Assembly (NCBI GenBank): GCA_029582165.1
Contig: CM055879.1
Coordinates: forward strand, 32,634,830-32,698,829
Direction: 5' to 3'
Length of the DNA stretch: 64,000 nucleotides
Source: Portulaca oleracea
Taxonomy: Eukaryota; Streptophyta; Magnoliopsida; Caryophyllales; Portulacaceae
Made by a program: the position numbers and the translations under genes. The stretch's first letter is position 1. Every line of letters starts with the position of its first letter. Of the stretch, positions 22,731 to 36,310 are shown piece after piece. The notes under the pieces are model-generated. The model was not told the DNA's origin and did not search any database. It worked only from the letters and a program-made list of their open reading frames with translations.

Positions 22731-25700
22731 CTTACTATTGTTAGTTTGTGTGAAAAGATAGAGTAGAAAATTACTCATTTTAACTACCCTCATTTAAATA
22801 TAAGTGTGGAAGCAAGAATTTTTTTTTTCTTGTAGATTCATCCGGGTTTATGGATAACTTGGACTTGGGGTCAATAGAGACTTACAAATTGTGCAAGTTA
22901 TATCAAGAACTTTTGGGTTATGTTTGCGATGCTTTTAGATATCGTATGACCTTCAATAAATTCACTCTTTACTTTTATAAAATACCCCAAATGTTACTTC
23001 ATTTGTCTTATAATTAAATATGATCCCTTCATTCAAGTATTCAAATATTTTCCTTCAAAAAAAATTATGCAACTATTTTTTTTCTGATTATGTTTGACTT
23101 TTATGGCCAATAAATTAAAGAATGTTTTGACTTTGATTTGCTAGGATAAAGTCTTCAATTAAAAGTTATAATATATTTGTTTATAACAAATGTCAAAAGG
23201 TTCTCTGTCATATTTTCAAATTCAAATCGTTTTATATTAGTCAAATCTCATTAAATAAAATTGAAAGTCAACTAAGAATGCAAAAACGGCACAAAGGGAG
23301 AAACTAGTTGATCAAGCAATCACTTATAATCACTAATATTTGTTGCAAATTCTAGGGACAACACAGCCTCGCATAAATTTGTAATGAATAGTTTTTAGGA
23401 AACTTCTAAGTGTTGATCTGAAAGTTTGCAAATTTATACACTGGCTCACATGAATTAGTCTATGTGATATTCCTAAGTTTATGTAAAATTCCATCAAGTG
23501 ATTCAAATAATTATTTTTCCAAGACAATATGCCCTTGCTTTCTGTTTAACTGCAATTCAACAAAAGAAAGTGAAACAAATTTGAAATATATGCTAACCTA
23601 CAGCTTATTTTTTGGTCAACATGCATATAGTTCGCAAATTCTATGTAGTCATCCCATGCAAGTTCAGTATCTTCTATATATGTCTGTTCATCTCATAACT
23701 CAATAGGGCAACCTGGTGTACAAAATGTCCTCACAAATAAATGTTTAGGGAAAAGTGTCGTTACAAAGATGTAATGTAGACAAATCTTATCTTAAATAGT
23801 TATTGCTCAAAACTCAATAAATTAAACTAAATTGCTCGAATAATAATGCTCATATATGCTAATCTCGTGCTGGAACAAGTTGGAAACATTAGCGTCCATC
23901 CTTGCCATCCCATGCTAATTTAGTATCTTCATGTTTATTTGCTTGTCAACAAATTAAAAGGAAAGTCGAAGTAGTTTGTTGAATTGGTCTTAATGACCCT
24001 TCGCTAATTTGGTTCTTTGTGGGTAGGGATATAAAATACTTGTCCAAATATAAGAAGCAAAGGCAAAAAGCTCATTGACTTGTCAGGTTCACACAATGTT
24101 AACTTGTACATTCACAGACTTATTTTTCTTAATCCCTTTAGGTCATAAGTTATACCCATCAAACCACTTGCAGATAAACAACACAAGTTTTACGGAATAA
24201 ACAACACAATTGTTGGACTAGTACGATTACTTTAAAATAATAGCCTTCTCCATAACACCATAAAAGTCACTTTCCACACTTTCAATGTCCGTTTTAATCA
24301 ACACACAACTACTCTAAGTTTTTTTAACATATTTTAATTTTTTTTCTTGAGCCAGTAAAAGTTTCAGGTCTATAACTCTATCACCACATTGTGTCTCCCC
24401 AAAGTTTAATATGGTAGTGTATACAACAAAAATAATTGAGATTAACGTTCAACTTCACAATGACAATATTGTAAGTTGGGATTATTTTTTGTCTGATATC
24501 CCAAAGTATGAAATTATTTAATTTCAATTTCTAAGATATAATCAATCCCATGGAAGATAAAAACTTTAAATATATAATATTTTCCCACTTCAAAAGAATA
24601 CAATTGTTAGGGCAACGATCATTTAAAAGTTGACCCAATGCTTTTCATATATATTAGTTCACAATATATGTGTTCAATAATAAGAAAACATATATGATAC
24701 ATATGCATGTGTATTGTTGTTTTGCACTTCTATTGAAATGAAAACACACCTACAAGATCAATGCACATATCAAAAAGGTGGAGCCTCATGTCTTTCATAT
24801 AAATTAAATTAGATTGAGCAAGTCAAAGTAGTAGCTAGTTCATTGCATATGCAAACTTTTATGCACATATGAACTTTCAATTATAAGACATATCTACAAA
24901 AGTCATATAGTTTATGCAAGAGGAATAATATCTATAGTAGCATAATGTATATATAACCAGCTGTGAAATCTTAGATATATGGACACGAAGATCAATAGAA
25001 ACCATAAAACTCCAAAATCCTACTTTTTAAGCTCCAACTATGTATATATGTATGTGCACTAGATTTGGATTAGCTGAACCAGGCCACAAGGATGAAAGAA
25101 AACAAGATTAAATTAGAGGGACATGGATTGTTTGGAACATAACCCGAAGAATCCGCCAACTTTCTCGTTGTTTGTCAAACTTTGCATGGAGACTTGTTTT
25201 TGCATGCCCTTTAATTTGTTTGATTAGAAATGTTGTTAATGGTGCAAAAATTGTTGTGGAGATAATCTTATTAATTAAGAAGTGTTCCTTCAATGATAGA
25301 TAGATAATGTCGATCGAGAGTGGTTTAATTTGAGCATTAAAGAATGATGTAATTGGATGGTTAAGGAGGAGATCGAGTATAATCAGAGTAGTGTGAGAAA
25401 TTGAGGATATTTTTATATTGATTTAGATCATTTCCTCTCCCTCCCTTTTATAATTATCTACTCACTATGTTAACATAGTGGTAATCAAGATTGTTAGAAT
25501 CAAGATCTTAACTCAGATTTTATGAGGTAATTAAGATCGGAATTAACTCACGTAAGATCGTTGATCATAATGTAAATAGTAGAATCGCATCGAGGATTTT
25601 AAATCAGAAAATCGTAGGATTATAGATCAGTATTGAGATTTTAATAACTATAGACTACGGTGGTAACACAAATTTTCCTTATACGATGACAAGGCGCTTG

Positions 25701-26319
25701 TGTACCCGCCAAATAAGCCAATATTTAATTGGTCTTCACTATTATGGTTCCCTTCAATATATACATGATATATGAATTATAAATCATGATGGATAAGTAA
25801 GGTTATCATTGATTTTTCATTGTTGTTAGTTATTACCCTTTTCAATCTAGATGAGTATATACTTTATTTCCTCCAAACGATATACTTAAACCTATGAAAA
25901 ATAGGGCCTAAATCAACAAAATTAACACCCTTAATTATCATGAAAACACCTAAGTAGTAGATTGATTATCGAAATTGAACAATCTTTTCAATTGTATTCA
26001 TGTGTACTTGCGCACATTTATCTCATAATTTTCATAATGTACTTTATCGAAAATTAGTCAGGAAGATATATTGTAAACAAAATATCTCCTACATATATAC
26101 TAGTTTGATTTAAATGTATTTTATGTTTTCCTACTCCTAAAATCTTATACTTCATGAGCATGATATACATTTAAGACTTTGAATATTTAAATGTACTGAC
26201 ATGGCTCATAGAAGCATAAACCTCTGAGCTCATATAGAAATTGACTCCCACCTGCCGTGCTTTCTTTTTCTTTTTTTTTTAAACAAAACTTTATTTATTT
26301 ATTTCCAATATATATTCCA
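22731..26319. other. No gene seen (3.6 kb)
   Basis: AT-rich sequence with scattered short frames. A weak mariner-like border occurs near 23010. The 61-codon minus-strand frame at 25108-25293 lacks promoter or domain support. Confidence 0.5.
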
Positions 26320-26465
26320 TGCACCTGACGCATGTGTTCCAGATATTTATAAGTGAACAATAATTGTAATAAAAATGAACAATCTAATGTCTATGGTGAA
26401 CAATCTATTATATGTGGGTGAACAATCATACAATTTGAAGTACGTGCTCCGGGAGCTTCTAATAA
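26320..26465. repeat. Short foldback repeat, copy 1
   Basis: Partly inverted ends around TGCACCTGACGCATGTG and ACGTGCTCCGGGAGCTTC, with three or four internal GTGAACAAT words. A second copy with the same layout is at 34419-34566. Confidence 0.65.
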
Positions 26466-27565
26466 ATTGCAATTTATTCCTTTTTTGAATCACTTGGATG
26501 AAAGGAAGCTTCGTACATTTTCCTACGAAATTGGGAAACTCTCTAGGCCGGCTATTGCACGATCTACTCAATATTTTTTTGTATCGAACAAAAGTAAACT
26601 TTCTTGGGTATATTTATTTTATTTTCAGACAAAAAGAACGAAGAGCTGTGTATGTGAAGGATTGGAAAATGGTATCCAGAATTATATATTGACAATTCGT
26701 TAACCATAAGATAAATTTATCTTCTTTTTTTTTCCTTTTTCTTCTCTTTGTGTGTGTCGCGTGTGTTGTCTTTTGTTTCTACTACAAGAAGGAAGCTAAT
26801 AAAGAAGTGGGATAAGATAGTACGAATCTCACTAACGCAAATATTCCAATTGATTATAGATATAATATCCAACACTAGGCCAATATATATTTATCTAGTA
26901 CAATTTATCTGGTTTTAAATTATATAGAAAACTGATATAAAAAGACGTTTACTTTTTTTTTCCTATGCATTAATAAAATTATTATGAAAACTATGAAGAG
27001 TTATACGTATGCCGACAAGAGAGAGTTGATTGAGATCATCGGATATATAGAGATCATATGCTGGACATGGAGAGAAGAGGCCGGATGGGAATCATGGAAT
27101 GCTTTAATTTAAAAAAAAAGATAGGAAGAGAGAAAAAATTAGTTAATTTTCCATATGATTGTTGGAGGATTTAAGAGTCTATGGTTGGAAATTAGAGGAG
27201 TTAATCATACATATATTATCTAACTCTTACCTTTCTGACTTTTTGAACCAATTTTATGTACCAACATGTTCGGTAAAGTTAGCAACTATTCTGACGAAAT
27301 GTGGCTTGTGATGAAATTTGTTTGCTAAATTTGTCGTCAATTTTACAAATAAATATCATCCTAAATCACACATTCACTGAAATAATTGCTAAATTCACCG
27401 GAAAGGTTTCTAAATGAAATTGACTCCAAAGTTCGAGGGAGATAAATATTAACTCAAAAAGGCCAATGTTGAAATTATAAATGTCATAAACATGAAGAAG
27501 GTATGTGCAAAGTTTCTGTCTATAGTCATAAAGACTCCTATAACCTTGTGACATACCAATACCAC

Positions 27566-29191
27566 CAATGGCGGATCCAGAATTCCAAGTAAGTGGAGTC
27601 AACAATATTTTGCTAAAAAAATTATAATTTAATAGAATTAAAAAAATTCCAATGCTACTAAATAGCGAATTTAAAAATAGTCATGAAAATGATATTAAAC
27701 AGAAGTATATAACTAATCTGATTGATCGTCATGCATCTTCCTAAAACGATAAATAATTATAGCTTGATTGGATATTTTTTAGAAGATCTCATCCAAAAAA
27801 TAAGTAATAACAACATATTTAAAAACTCATTCGTCATTGTATTGCATAAATTGGTCTTGATAAAGCATTGAGATTGTCCTAAAACCAATATAGGTGAAAA
27901 GTTAAGTCTTTCAAATTCTAATTTAACCACATTGAGTCATTATAAGTTGGACAAATTAGACATTCAATAATTCAATTAGCTAGCAAGTATTTAAAATCCT
28001 AAAAATTAACAATCTCCAAAATTAAATAGAAAAATAGTAAACTATGCATCCAATTAGCAAATTTTATTTTCATAACATTCACATAATCCAAATATCCAAT
28101 ATATAAATAGGTTATTCTAGATTAATTATGTTGACTCATTTAAGAAATAACAAATTAATTAATAGAAAAATGATAAGCATTTTGAATTTCACCTAAATCA
28201 CACAAAAAATTAAATATAAAGATATTTTGTTCATTATAAAGATATATTTCATTACTTTAAGAGCTATCATGACTTATAAGCTATATAAAAATATTTATTT
28301 ATTTATATTTTTTCATAAATATAAAACTATGCATAAGATTTGCATTATTATCTAGTATAATTGATAAAATAAGGTAGTTATTTATATTATTTTTTTATAT
28401 CAATATATATATTACTAGAGAAAATGTTAATAAAAAGTTACAAAAATGTGAATTATGGGCTATTCAAGATGTTTATTAACCATTTTGATACAAGATGAGT
28501 GTCAATGTCCTAATTTAAAATATAAGCTCTAATTTAGCCAAAAAAAAAAGTTGAGAATACTAGAATTTCATGAGAATTGAGAATGAATTAAAAATACTTA
28601 GAACTTAGATAGTAATTTCCAATAATAAATCATACAAAGTTGAATTGGGAGAAGATGCCAAGAGAGATTGCAAAAGTCACATCACAACACAAATTTTGGA
28701 GAAAACAAAAAAGTTTTCAAAACTTGCTATTAACCATTTTGATACAAGATGAGTATCATTGTCCTAATTTAAAATGTAAGTTGTAATTTAGCCACACAAA
28801 AAAATTAAGTTGAGAATACTAGAATTTCATGAGACTTGAGAATGAATTGAAAATACTTAGAACTTGGATAGTAATTTTCAATAATAAATCATACAAAATT
28901 GAATTGGGAGAAGAGGCCAAGAGAGATGGCAAAAGTCACATATCACAACACAAATTTTGGGGAAACAAAAAAGTTTTCAAAACTTACTATTAGCAAGCTT
29001 CAAACTCACAAATAACTAGTTGCTTGCATCCATGCACTAACCACTCAACTACCATTCATTTTGTGATGTCCTTTGCAATGAAACTATATAACTAAACTAT
29101 AGATACTTTTTTTTCAGAAAATTGATTCTTTTTTTTCAAAATTTAAGTGGAATTGCTTGACTCCACTGCCACAACACTAGATCCGCCCCTG
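27566..29191. mobile_element. hAT-like non-autonomous element, 1.6 kb
   Basis: Ends CAATGGCGGATCCAG and, inverted, CAGGGGCGGATCTAG. A perfect 8-bp duplication AATACCAC flanks it (27558-27565 and 29192-29199), the hAT hallmark. Subterminal GTGGAGTCAA / TTGACTCCAC is also inverted. No transposase domain is visible. The interior holds a roughly 258-bp tandem duplication (28475-28990). Confidence 0.87.
28475..28990. repeat. Tandem duplication of about 258 bp inside the hAT-like element
   Basis: ACCATTTTGATACAAGATGAG starts each unit, and both end with AAAAAGTTTTCAAAACTT. Unit 1 is about 28475-28729 and unit 2 about 28733-28990, with scattered point differences. Confidence 0.87.
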
Positions 29192-30861
29192 AATACCACG
29201 ATGGTGAATCGGGGAGCATCATGCTCGATGCGTCTAGGGCCGCTCCATGTGATCTTTTTGTTTTTTGTTTTTGAGTGCAATATCTTTTAGACCCGGTCTA
29301 GGTCTTTTCCTTCCATACCCACTAAAATAATGTTCATAAACAGACTATACGTACAATGCACTTAAACTTTACTATAATGCTCATAAATCTAAAAAAAATG
29401 TTAATAAAAGTATATTACAATACTTATAAGCTTTATAGAGACAATACATGCTAATAATAACAATAAAAAAAATTAGAAAGTATGATTACAACAATTTTCA
29501 TAATAGATCATACAATGCCATTAAACTTCATGGAAAATGCTCATCAAACTCTACATTAATTTTGCCCCCATCCCCACCCCATCCCTCGCGCGGGGATTTA
29601 AAAACTTGCCCCATCCCCATCCCAATCGGGGGGGTGGATTTTTCCTCAGAGCGGAGTGAGGTCCTAGAGGGGATGGGGATTCCCCGCCCCGGACACTGCC
29701 CTCCCTCAGTTCAAAGATCAAGTTTTGCAACAAGAACAAGAAAGTCCCAACTTGTAGATTCTCAAGCACCCTCAAACCCCTCTAAAATAGAGCAAACAAA
29801 TTCAAACACCTAAATACGAACCCTTCTTTCAACCCAACTTCAATGACTTAAGCAAAAAACAACAAATTAAAGATATGATCACTATAAAGGGTCAAGAACT
29901 CACCAAGTGATTTGTGAAAGATCAATACTTGTATAAAGGAATGGATTCCACCAACAAGCGGTCAACCTTTTAATAGACCTCCCACCAAAGTTACTCTAAA
30001 GATTCACCAAGTAACTTTTAAATAGAAAAGAAAATCAAACACCACCAAGAGAGGATAAAGTTTGAGAGAGAGTTTGGAGTTTGGTGTCAAATACCAAATC
30101 ATTGATCAACAGTTGAGCTCTCTCCCCAAAGAGCCAAGAACATAAAGCTAGGGTTTAGGGAAAATCCCTAGAAAAGAACCCAAATTAAGGGCCTTGATTA
30201 ACCTTATTACAAACCAAGGGTCTAGATTGAGTCTTAACAATACATTAGGTTGGGAGTGGGGGTAATTGTGAAACTTACAAGATATTAATGAAAACGCAAA
30301 TCACAAGAACAAAGAATGAACATTGTGTTTAAAAACTGAGTTACGCAAACAACACGGTCGTGTCACTTGAAGTCCCTCAAACATGCTCGTGAGACTCGAC
30401 AATAGCACGACCTGTAAGGGAGGGACACAAACGTGACCCCTTCATTGGATGGGTCGTTAGGATCGTGTCCTACCTAGACATGATCATGTCATACATGATC
30501 CCCACCATTCGCCTTGAGTCTCGCTTGTCACGCTCGTGCCATTTGATTTTCTTTCACTCCCCTATCTTCCTTCCTCTCATGCACATACCAACTCTCCTTA
30601 TTGGCTTAGCTTGTTGATGGTGCCTTAGCTCCTTAGAGACCTCGTGGGGCCTTGGGAATACCCCAAGAGCTAATGAGGTCAAAAGAGGCCTCGAGAGCAC
30701 TCGTCCCAAACCTCATGAAGTACACGCGGTTAAGGCATAGATGTTGTGAGAGGTGGTCTTGAGTATAGCCTCCTCCTCGCCCAACCTGATAAACTCAACT
30801 TGGGGTACGGAGGTAGTGTGGCATGCATCACAGATACTAGGTTATTCTAACTTCAACAAAT
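29192..30861. other. No gene seen
   Basis: Contains a GC-rich word tract at 29565-29700 (CCCCATCCCC and GGGGATGGGG repeats) and a tract at 30340-30540 with inverted CACGGTCGTG-like words. These look like decayed repeats. No coding region supported. Confidence 0.5.
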
Positions 30862-32310
30862 TATGAAGGGATTAAATACTTCGTTGAAGGTCCTTCACAA
30901 GGAAAGGTTACATTCCTTAGTAGCCGATTATTACTAACTAAAAATGGAAACCATTAAGCAGGCCGTCCTTAATGACCCTCAAAATATTAATCTTTAAAAC
31001 AAAGAAAAAGAGGCCAAGCATAACTACAAAAAGATCCTCGATTCAGCCCTTTAAATGAAGCAACAATAGTCTAAGATGGATAGGTCATTTTTCGAGGATG
31101 ATTGCATGAAGTTATTTATGGCTAACTTGCATCAAAGAAAGCAACAAAATTATGTTTTCTTCCTAAAGGACGCGTTAGGTAGTATCAAGGAGGGGAGCCA
31201 AGAAGTAGCCTCCATTTTGGTGGAATACTATACAGGTCTCATGAGGATTAATTTTCCTACTAGAAGGGAGATTGATCTTCGGGTGATCAAGATGGATAGG
31301 TTTCTGTCAGCTGAACAACAACTTTAGCTTGACAGGTATTTCACCTCGATTGACATCAAAGACTCTATCTTCTCCGTTTACAATAGAAAATCGCCTGGTC
31401 CAAATGGATATACTAGTGGATTATTCAAACATGATAGGAGCTCAATTGGACCCATGGTTGTTGATATTGTCCAAGAGTTCTTTCAGAGCGGTGAAATACT
31501 CAAGGCCACAAATGTTACTAATTTGGTCCTCATTCCGAAAATTGCTAATACGACAACCGTTATTGATTTTAGGCCTATCTCCTATTGTAATATGGTGTAT
31601 AAATGCATTGCTAAGCTACTTGCCGACAAGCTCAAAGAGGTTCTTCCTCAGCTAATAGACTAGAATCAGGGAGCTTTTGTGAGAGGTTGTTTGCTTCTTC
31701 AAGATGTCCTCTTACGTCAAGAGCTGGCATATGGTTACTCTAGGAATCACATCTCCCAGAGGTTTATGTTAAAGATAGACCTTAGAAAAGCCTTTAATTT
31801 GGTGCATTTGAATTTCATGGACGAAATGCTCACTTAACTCAAGGTTCCTGCGTGTTTCAAAGGATGTATTAAGTCTTGCATTTAAACTACCAACTTCTAT
31901 ATTAGTTTCAATGGAGAAACTTTTGGCTACTTAGAGGCAAGAAGAGAGATCCGACAAGGTGATCCTGTCCCTTCTTTCTTCGTTGTACTTACTTTGGAGT
32001 ACCTAATGAGAACCATCAGGGGGGCTACATCAAATATTGGTTCCGAGCATCATCCCCTTTGCAAAGAGCTAAACCTGACTCATTTTATATTTGCGGATGA
32101 CTTGATTCTTTTTTGTGCGGCGAATCGCGATTCGATAGCATATCTCATGAATGATTTACATGAACCATCCCTAGTCTTGAAGCCAAACTGTAGAATTCCT
32201 AGATTGTCATAGGGGGACTTGAAGACAATCTTGCCAAGGAGCTGATCTCCTACACTAGCTTCGTAGAGGGGCACTTTTCTTTTAAAAATACCCTTTGAAA
32301 TTATCAATAT
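30862..32310 (+). pseudogene. LINE (non-LTR retrotransposon) reverse transcriptase remnant
   Basis: Plus-strand frames read a plant L1-type ORF2: an upstream helical part (EKEAKHNYKKILDSAL), QQNYVFFLKDALGS, EYYTGLM, then RT blocks KSPGPNGYTSGLF, DFRPISYCNMVYKCIAKLLA, KIDLRKAF and the catalytic FIFADDLILF near 32083-32112. Stops occur near 31325, 31662, 31836 and 31881, plus at least one frameshift, so the element is dead. Endonuclease and RNase H parts are absent. The canonical YADD is FADD here, common in plant LINEs. Confidence 0.88.
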
Positions 32311-32724
32311 CTTTTAATGTCAATTTACATTAATATATTAACACAACCGTTAAATTTATTGAACACAATTCTCGTTTAAACGTTCATCCACTGTCCGTTA
32401 CTTGAAGCCGTTAATTGTTCGCTACCTAAACTGTTTTGTGTTATATAAACAGTTATCCGTAATCTAAAATGCTAATTTTACCAAATAGGCCTATATCTTA
32501 CCTTTTAGCATTGTTTTTTATGAACTTTATCACTATTAATTATTACTATAAAAGAAGAAATTAACTGACCAATTTTAGGATAGAGGGAGTTCTATTTGAA
32601 AAAAATCATAATAAAGAGACAAGAATTGCTTTTAATTGCTACTACTACAAGAAAAGCATTGTTTCTAATTTGTAATGCAAATGACTGACTGAGAATTTTC
32701 TGAACGGTGTTGCACTTGCACGCA
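32311..32724. other. No gene seen between LINE and hAT-like element
   Basis: AT-rich sequence with no recognisable repeat borders. Confidence 0.45.
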
Positions 32725-32732
32725 TTTATTAG

Positions 32733-33535
32733 CAGGGACGAATCTAAGGTGGGTTCACGTGGGATCAAGTGACTCCACTTTAAAAAACAATATTCTAAGA
32801 ATTTCGGTTTTTTCCAAAATAAAGGTATATACAATTGAAGAATAAGTTAAATCAAATCGTATTGACTGGAGAAATATATGCTTGCTAGTGTGTATGTTGA
32901 ATACCTCATGTTGTGAGTTCAATGCTGCCTACGGTCAGTTTTTTTCACTTCATTTTTTCTCCAAGTGGCGTGTTTAGGTCGCCTATAGCCATATGTTTTT
33001 ACTCAATTTTTTCTCCAATGATAAAATCTATTGGATTTTTTTTCTCTCCCTTCTTTCCCCAGGATTGCATGTAGTTCATTTTGTTTCACTTCATTTGTTA
33101 CCCAAATATCATTCTTTTAGTTCTTTCTCAATTCATTTTTCACTCAAATATCACATTCTTTTTTTTAAGCTCTGTGTATATTTAGCCTGCTCACTAGGCC
33201 TTTATCTCTAGCGTAACTACCAATGAACTTTATAGGTGAGGAAGAGAGATACCAAATGGCTCGTGACAAGCACGACCCATTATATCCACAATTTCCGCCT
33301 AATGAAAAATCTTTAATTCGATCAATACTTAAAGCTCGATAGGAATTAGAAGGTAACAAAAAGGGGGTTGATTATTAGTTGGCTAACGGCTACTGCATCT
33401 TTGACAATTCATTTAACTCATGAAGTGTCCCGACTAGCTAAAAGAAAAAAGTACTGTAATATTTTTTAATTTATTGTTTTGAAATTTTATATTTAATTTT
33501 GAATATGCTTAGTTTTAATTCTAGATTCGCCACTG
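32733..33535. mobile_element. hAT-like non-autonomous element, 0.8 kb
   Basis: Starts CAGGGACGAATCTAA and ends, inverted, CAGTGGCGAATCTAG. A perfect 8-bp duplication TTTATTAG flanks it (32725-32732 and 33536-33543). The internal GTGACTCCAC also occurs in the 27566-29191 element, so they are one family. No transposase. Confidence 0.88.
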
Positions 33536-33845
33536 TTTATTAGTATTATCATTTTGCATAAAATAACATAACGTTTAATGTACAAGACCTATTTTTAAAC
33601 TCTAGTAATACGATTATCTGTTATTAATATATAGTACTAATCAACCACCTAAGTCTATGTGATCACACCAATAGTGTAGAGTTAAGCAAATAATTAAACA
33701 TATTAACAATAACGCCTAATCATTTAGCTATTATAATATGTATATATCCGTCTAATTAAAGAAACTTATCTCATGGTTTATGCTAATGTTTTGTTTGTTA
33801 AAACTTTATACTATATTGTAGTAATAATAATAATAATAATAATAT

Positions 33846-34189
33846 TAAAAAATTGCTCGAAGGTACCCAATATTTGGGGAAACTATTTTTCGGTAACCCA
33901 ACTTTTCAAAACTCATTTTGAAGTACCCTTAATTTTTGGGTTAGTAATTATTAGGTGTTTTTTCAATCATCAATTTTATTAAGTGACTGAAATATCCTTA
34001 TTCTTCTATTATTGAACCCTTGAAGAAGAAGAATGAAGGTATTTCGGTTATTTAATAAAACTGATGGCCGGAAAAGCACCAAATAATTACTAACCTAAAA
34101 ATTAAGGGTACTTCAAAATGAGCTTTGAAAAGTTGGGATATCGAAAAATAATTTTTCCAAATATTGGAGTACCTCCGAATAATTTTTTA
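33846..34189. repeat. 344-bp foldback MITE, Mutator-like
   Basis: Arms of over 150 bp are nearly perfect inverses (left AAATTGCTCGAAGGTACC, right GGTACTCC...). A possible 9-bp duplication TAATAATAT lies at 33837-33845 and 34190-34198, which would suit Mutator-type transposition, but it sits in an AAT microsatellite and is therefore uncertain. Confidence 0.83.
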
Positions 34190-34418
34190 TAATAATATGC
34201 CTCTTGATACTCTTATTATCGATAATGACTTGACGCTGGGACTCTAGAAGTCAATGAAAGCCAGCGTGTATTATCTACAAAATTAATTCTGGAAATTAAA
34301 ATATATTATAGATTTATAGTGAAACAATAATAATCAGGTCAAACAACGTATTAAGCATATTTTGTTTGTTTAACTAGTTAGGAATTAAATTAAGGGACTA
34401 TATATACCAAATATATTA

Positions 34419-34566
34419 CATGCACCCGGAGTATGTACTTCAGATATATACTTGCGAGTAAACAATCATTGAATTAGAGTGAACAATCATAACAATCAGA
34501 GTGAACAACCTAATACATATGGGTGAACAATTATAGAATCTGGAGCACGTGCTCCAGAAGCACCTA
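34419..34566. repeat. Short foldback repeat, copy 2
   Basis: Same layout as 26320-26465: ends ATGCACCCGGAGTATGTAC and GGAGCACGTGCTCC, with internal GTGAACAAT words. Confidence 0.65.
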
Positions 34567-35199
34567 ATAAATTACACTATATATACACTTAAGATTTTTC
34601 TTGAACAGAAAATTGGGTTTCTAACAACCGATGCCGCTCACTGAGAATTTTATTAACACCCGAAACCTTTATCTTATTTTTTATTTTTATTTTGGGGCTG
34701 TAGAACAGAACAGGGATCAAAACCAATAGAAATATGAAATATGAATATAACTAGTAACTAATTAACTATTCACAATAATTTGGAATACCAATGATTATTG
34801 AAAATTAGATTATATTCTTAGGTGTATCATGTTTCTGTACTTTCAAAATATATTTCATGAGCATATGTATTATGAGCGCATATGTATAACTTTATGACCA
34901 TATAATTTCCATTCTTTGATTGTATATATGTTTGTAATTTGAGTTCATAATTTAAATATGACCTTACATTTATAGCTTTATAAATTTAGAATTTTCATTT
35001 TATAAACACATGTATAGTTGTTAATTTTATGAGTATGCTCATATTTTAAACAGGTGTGTTCATTAAGTTATGCACATATGTTCGTAAAATTATACATTAG
35101 AGCTCAACAAGGTACTCCAGAGAGTATAATCCTAGTTTAAAATGATTATGCTGGATAGTCGGGGCAACTCAACTTAAAACGACAATATCTCCCTCATTC

Positions 35200-36310
35200 A
35201 ACCTCCGATTGACCTAATTCAAAACCGAGCAAAACAAACTCGAGACCAGATCCGATCCAAAACTGGACCGAAACAACAAACTGACAATGACCCAAAATCC
35301 GATAATGAACCGATTCAAACTGAATCGAACCTATGACCTGATTCAGACCTACACCGGATAGACGTAAACCAAATTAAACCTAAACTAAGTGAGGGAAAAA
35401 TTAACCTGAACTCAAACAAACTCAAACCTGAACCTTGCTCAAACCGATCAAGACCAGAAGAAATTACCCGAACTTGATCCAACTCAAACCCGAACTATGT
35501 AATAATTTCAATGCGAATATAAGCAACTAGATTTGACCAATTTAAATTCAAATATAATAAATTAAACAAACCATATTTTAACTCATTATGTTTGTATATT
35601 TTTAATTATTGATTAAAACAATCAAGATTGATTTTTAATTTTTTATATTGCTAATTCTACTTAAATGTTTTTTTCAAGTTATTACAATAATCTTGCTAGT
35701 TGCTTATATTCATATTATTATGACATCTTCTATAATATTAGTTATATACATGAATAAATGATACACAAAAAACCACTTATTTGCATGTTTACTTTATAGT
35801 ATATTTAATTTTTATGTAATTTAGTAGTTTGTAGTAAAATTATAAATTTCAAGGCCCGTGAAAATCTACCATGAGTCTCTATTTCAAAGTAATATTAATA
35901 TGATTTCTAAATAGTTAACCGAAGAATTTGGGTAATCCCAAAATAGTGGATCCACCAACTAATGGTAAGTTTGACTAGCTAGTATTGTATTTTTTATTTT
36001 ACACATTGCTTTTGTTTTAAATGACTCCTACCCGACTTTTACCTGACCCAAATCTTAGTCGACCTGAGGTTGTTCCGACCCGAGATTGATTTGGACGCTT
36101 GAATCGATAGATGACTCGACCCATAACTAAACTGACTTGAAGTACCACAACCCAAAGTCAAACCTGAACTGAATCAAACCTTACTCGAACCAAATGGATT
36201 GACCTGAACTTTACCTAGATCTATACCCATACCCGACACAAAACATGGCGACCCAAGCTCACCCGACCAAACCTTTCCCTACCTGTACCCGTACCCGAAC
36301 TTGCAAAGAT
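35200..36310. repeat. Degenerate 'acccgaac'-word repeat region
   Basis: Two blocks (about 35200-35500 and 36020-36310) made of degenerate ACCTGAAC/ACCCGAAC words on either side of AT-rich sequence. They resemble the interior of 4761-5199. No coding capacity. Confidence 0.55.

Noticed and set aside
25108..25293. 61-codon minus-strand frame, possible small peptide gene
   Set aside because: Ends are plausible, but there is no TATA box, no signal peptide and no recognised small-peptide motif.
29551..29813. Two antisense frames in a GC-rich tract
   Set aside because: They come from CCCCATCCCC-type repeats.
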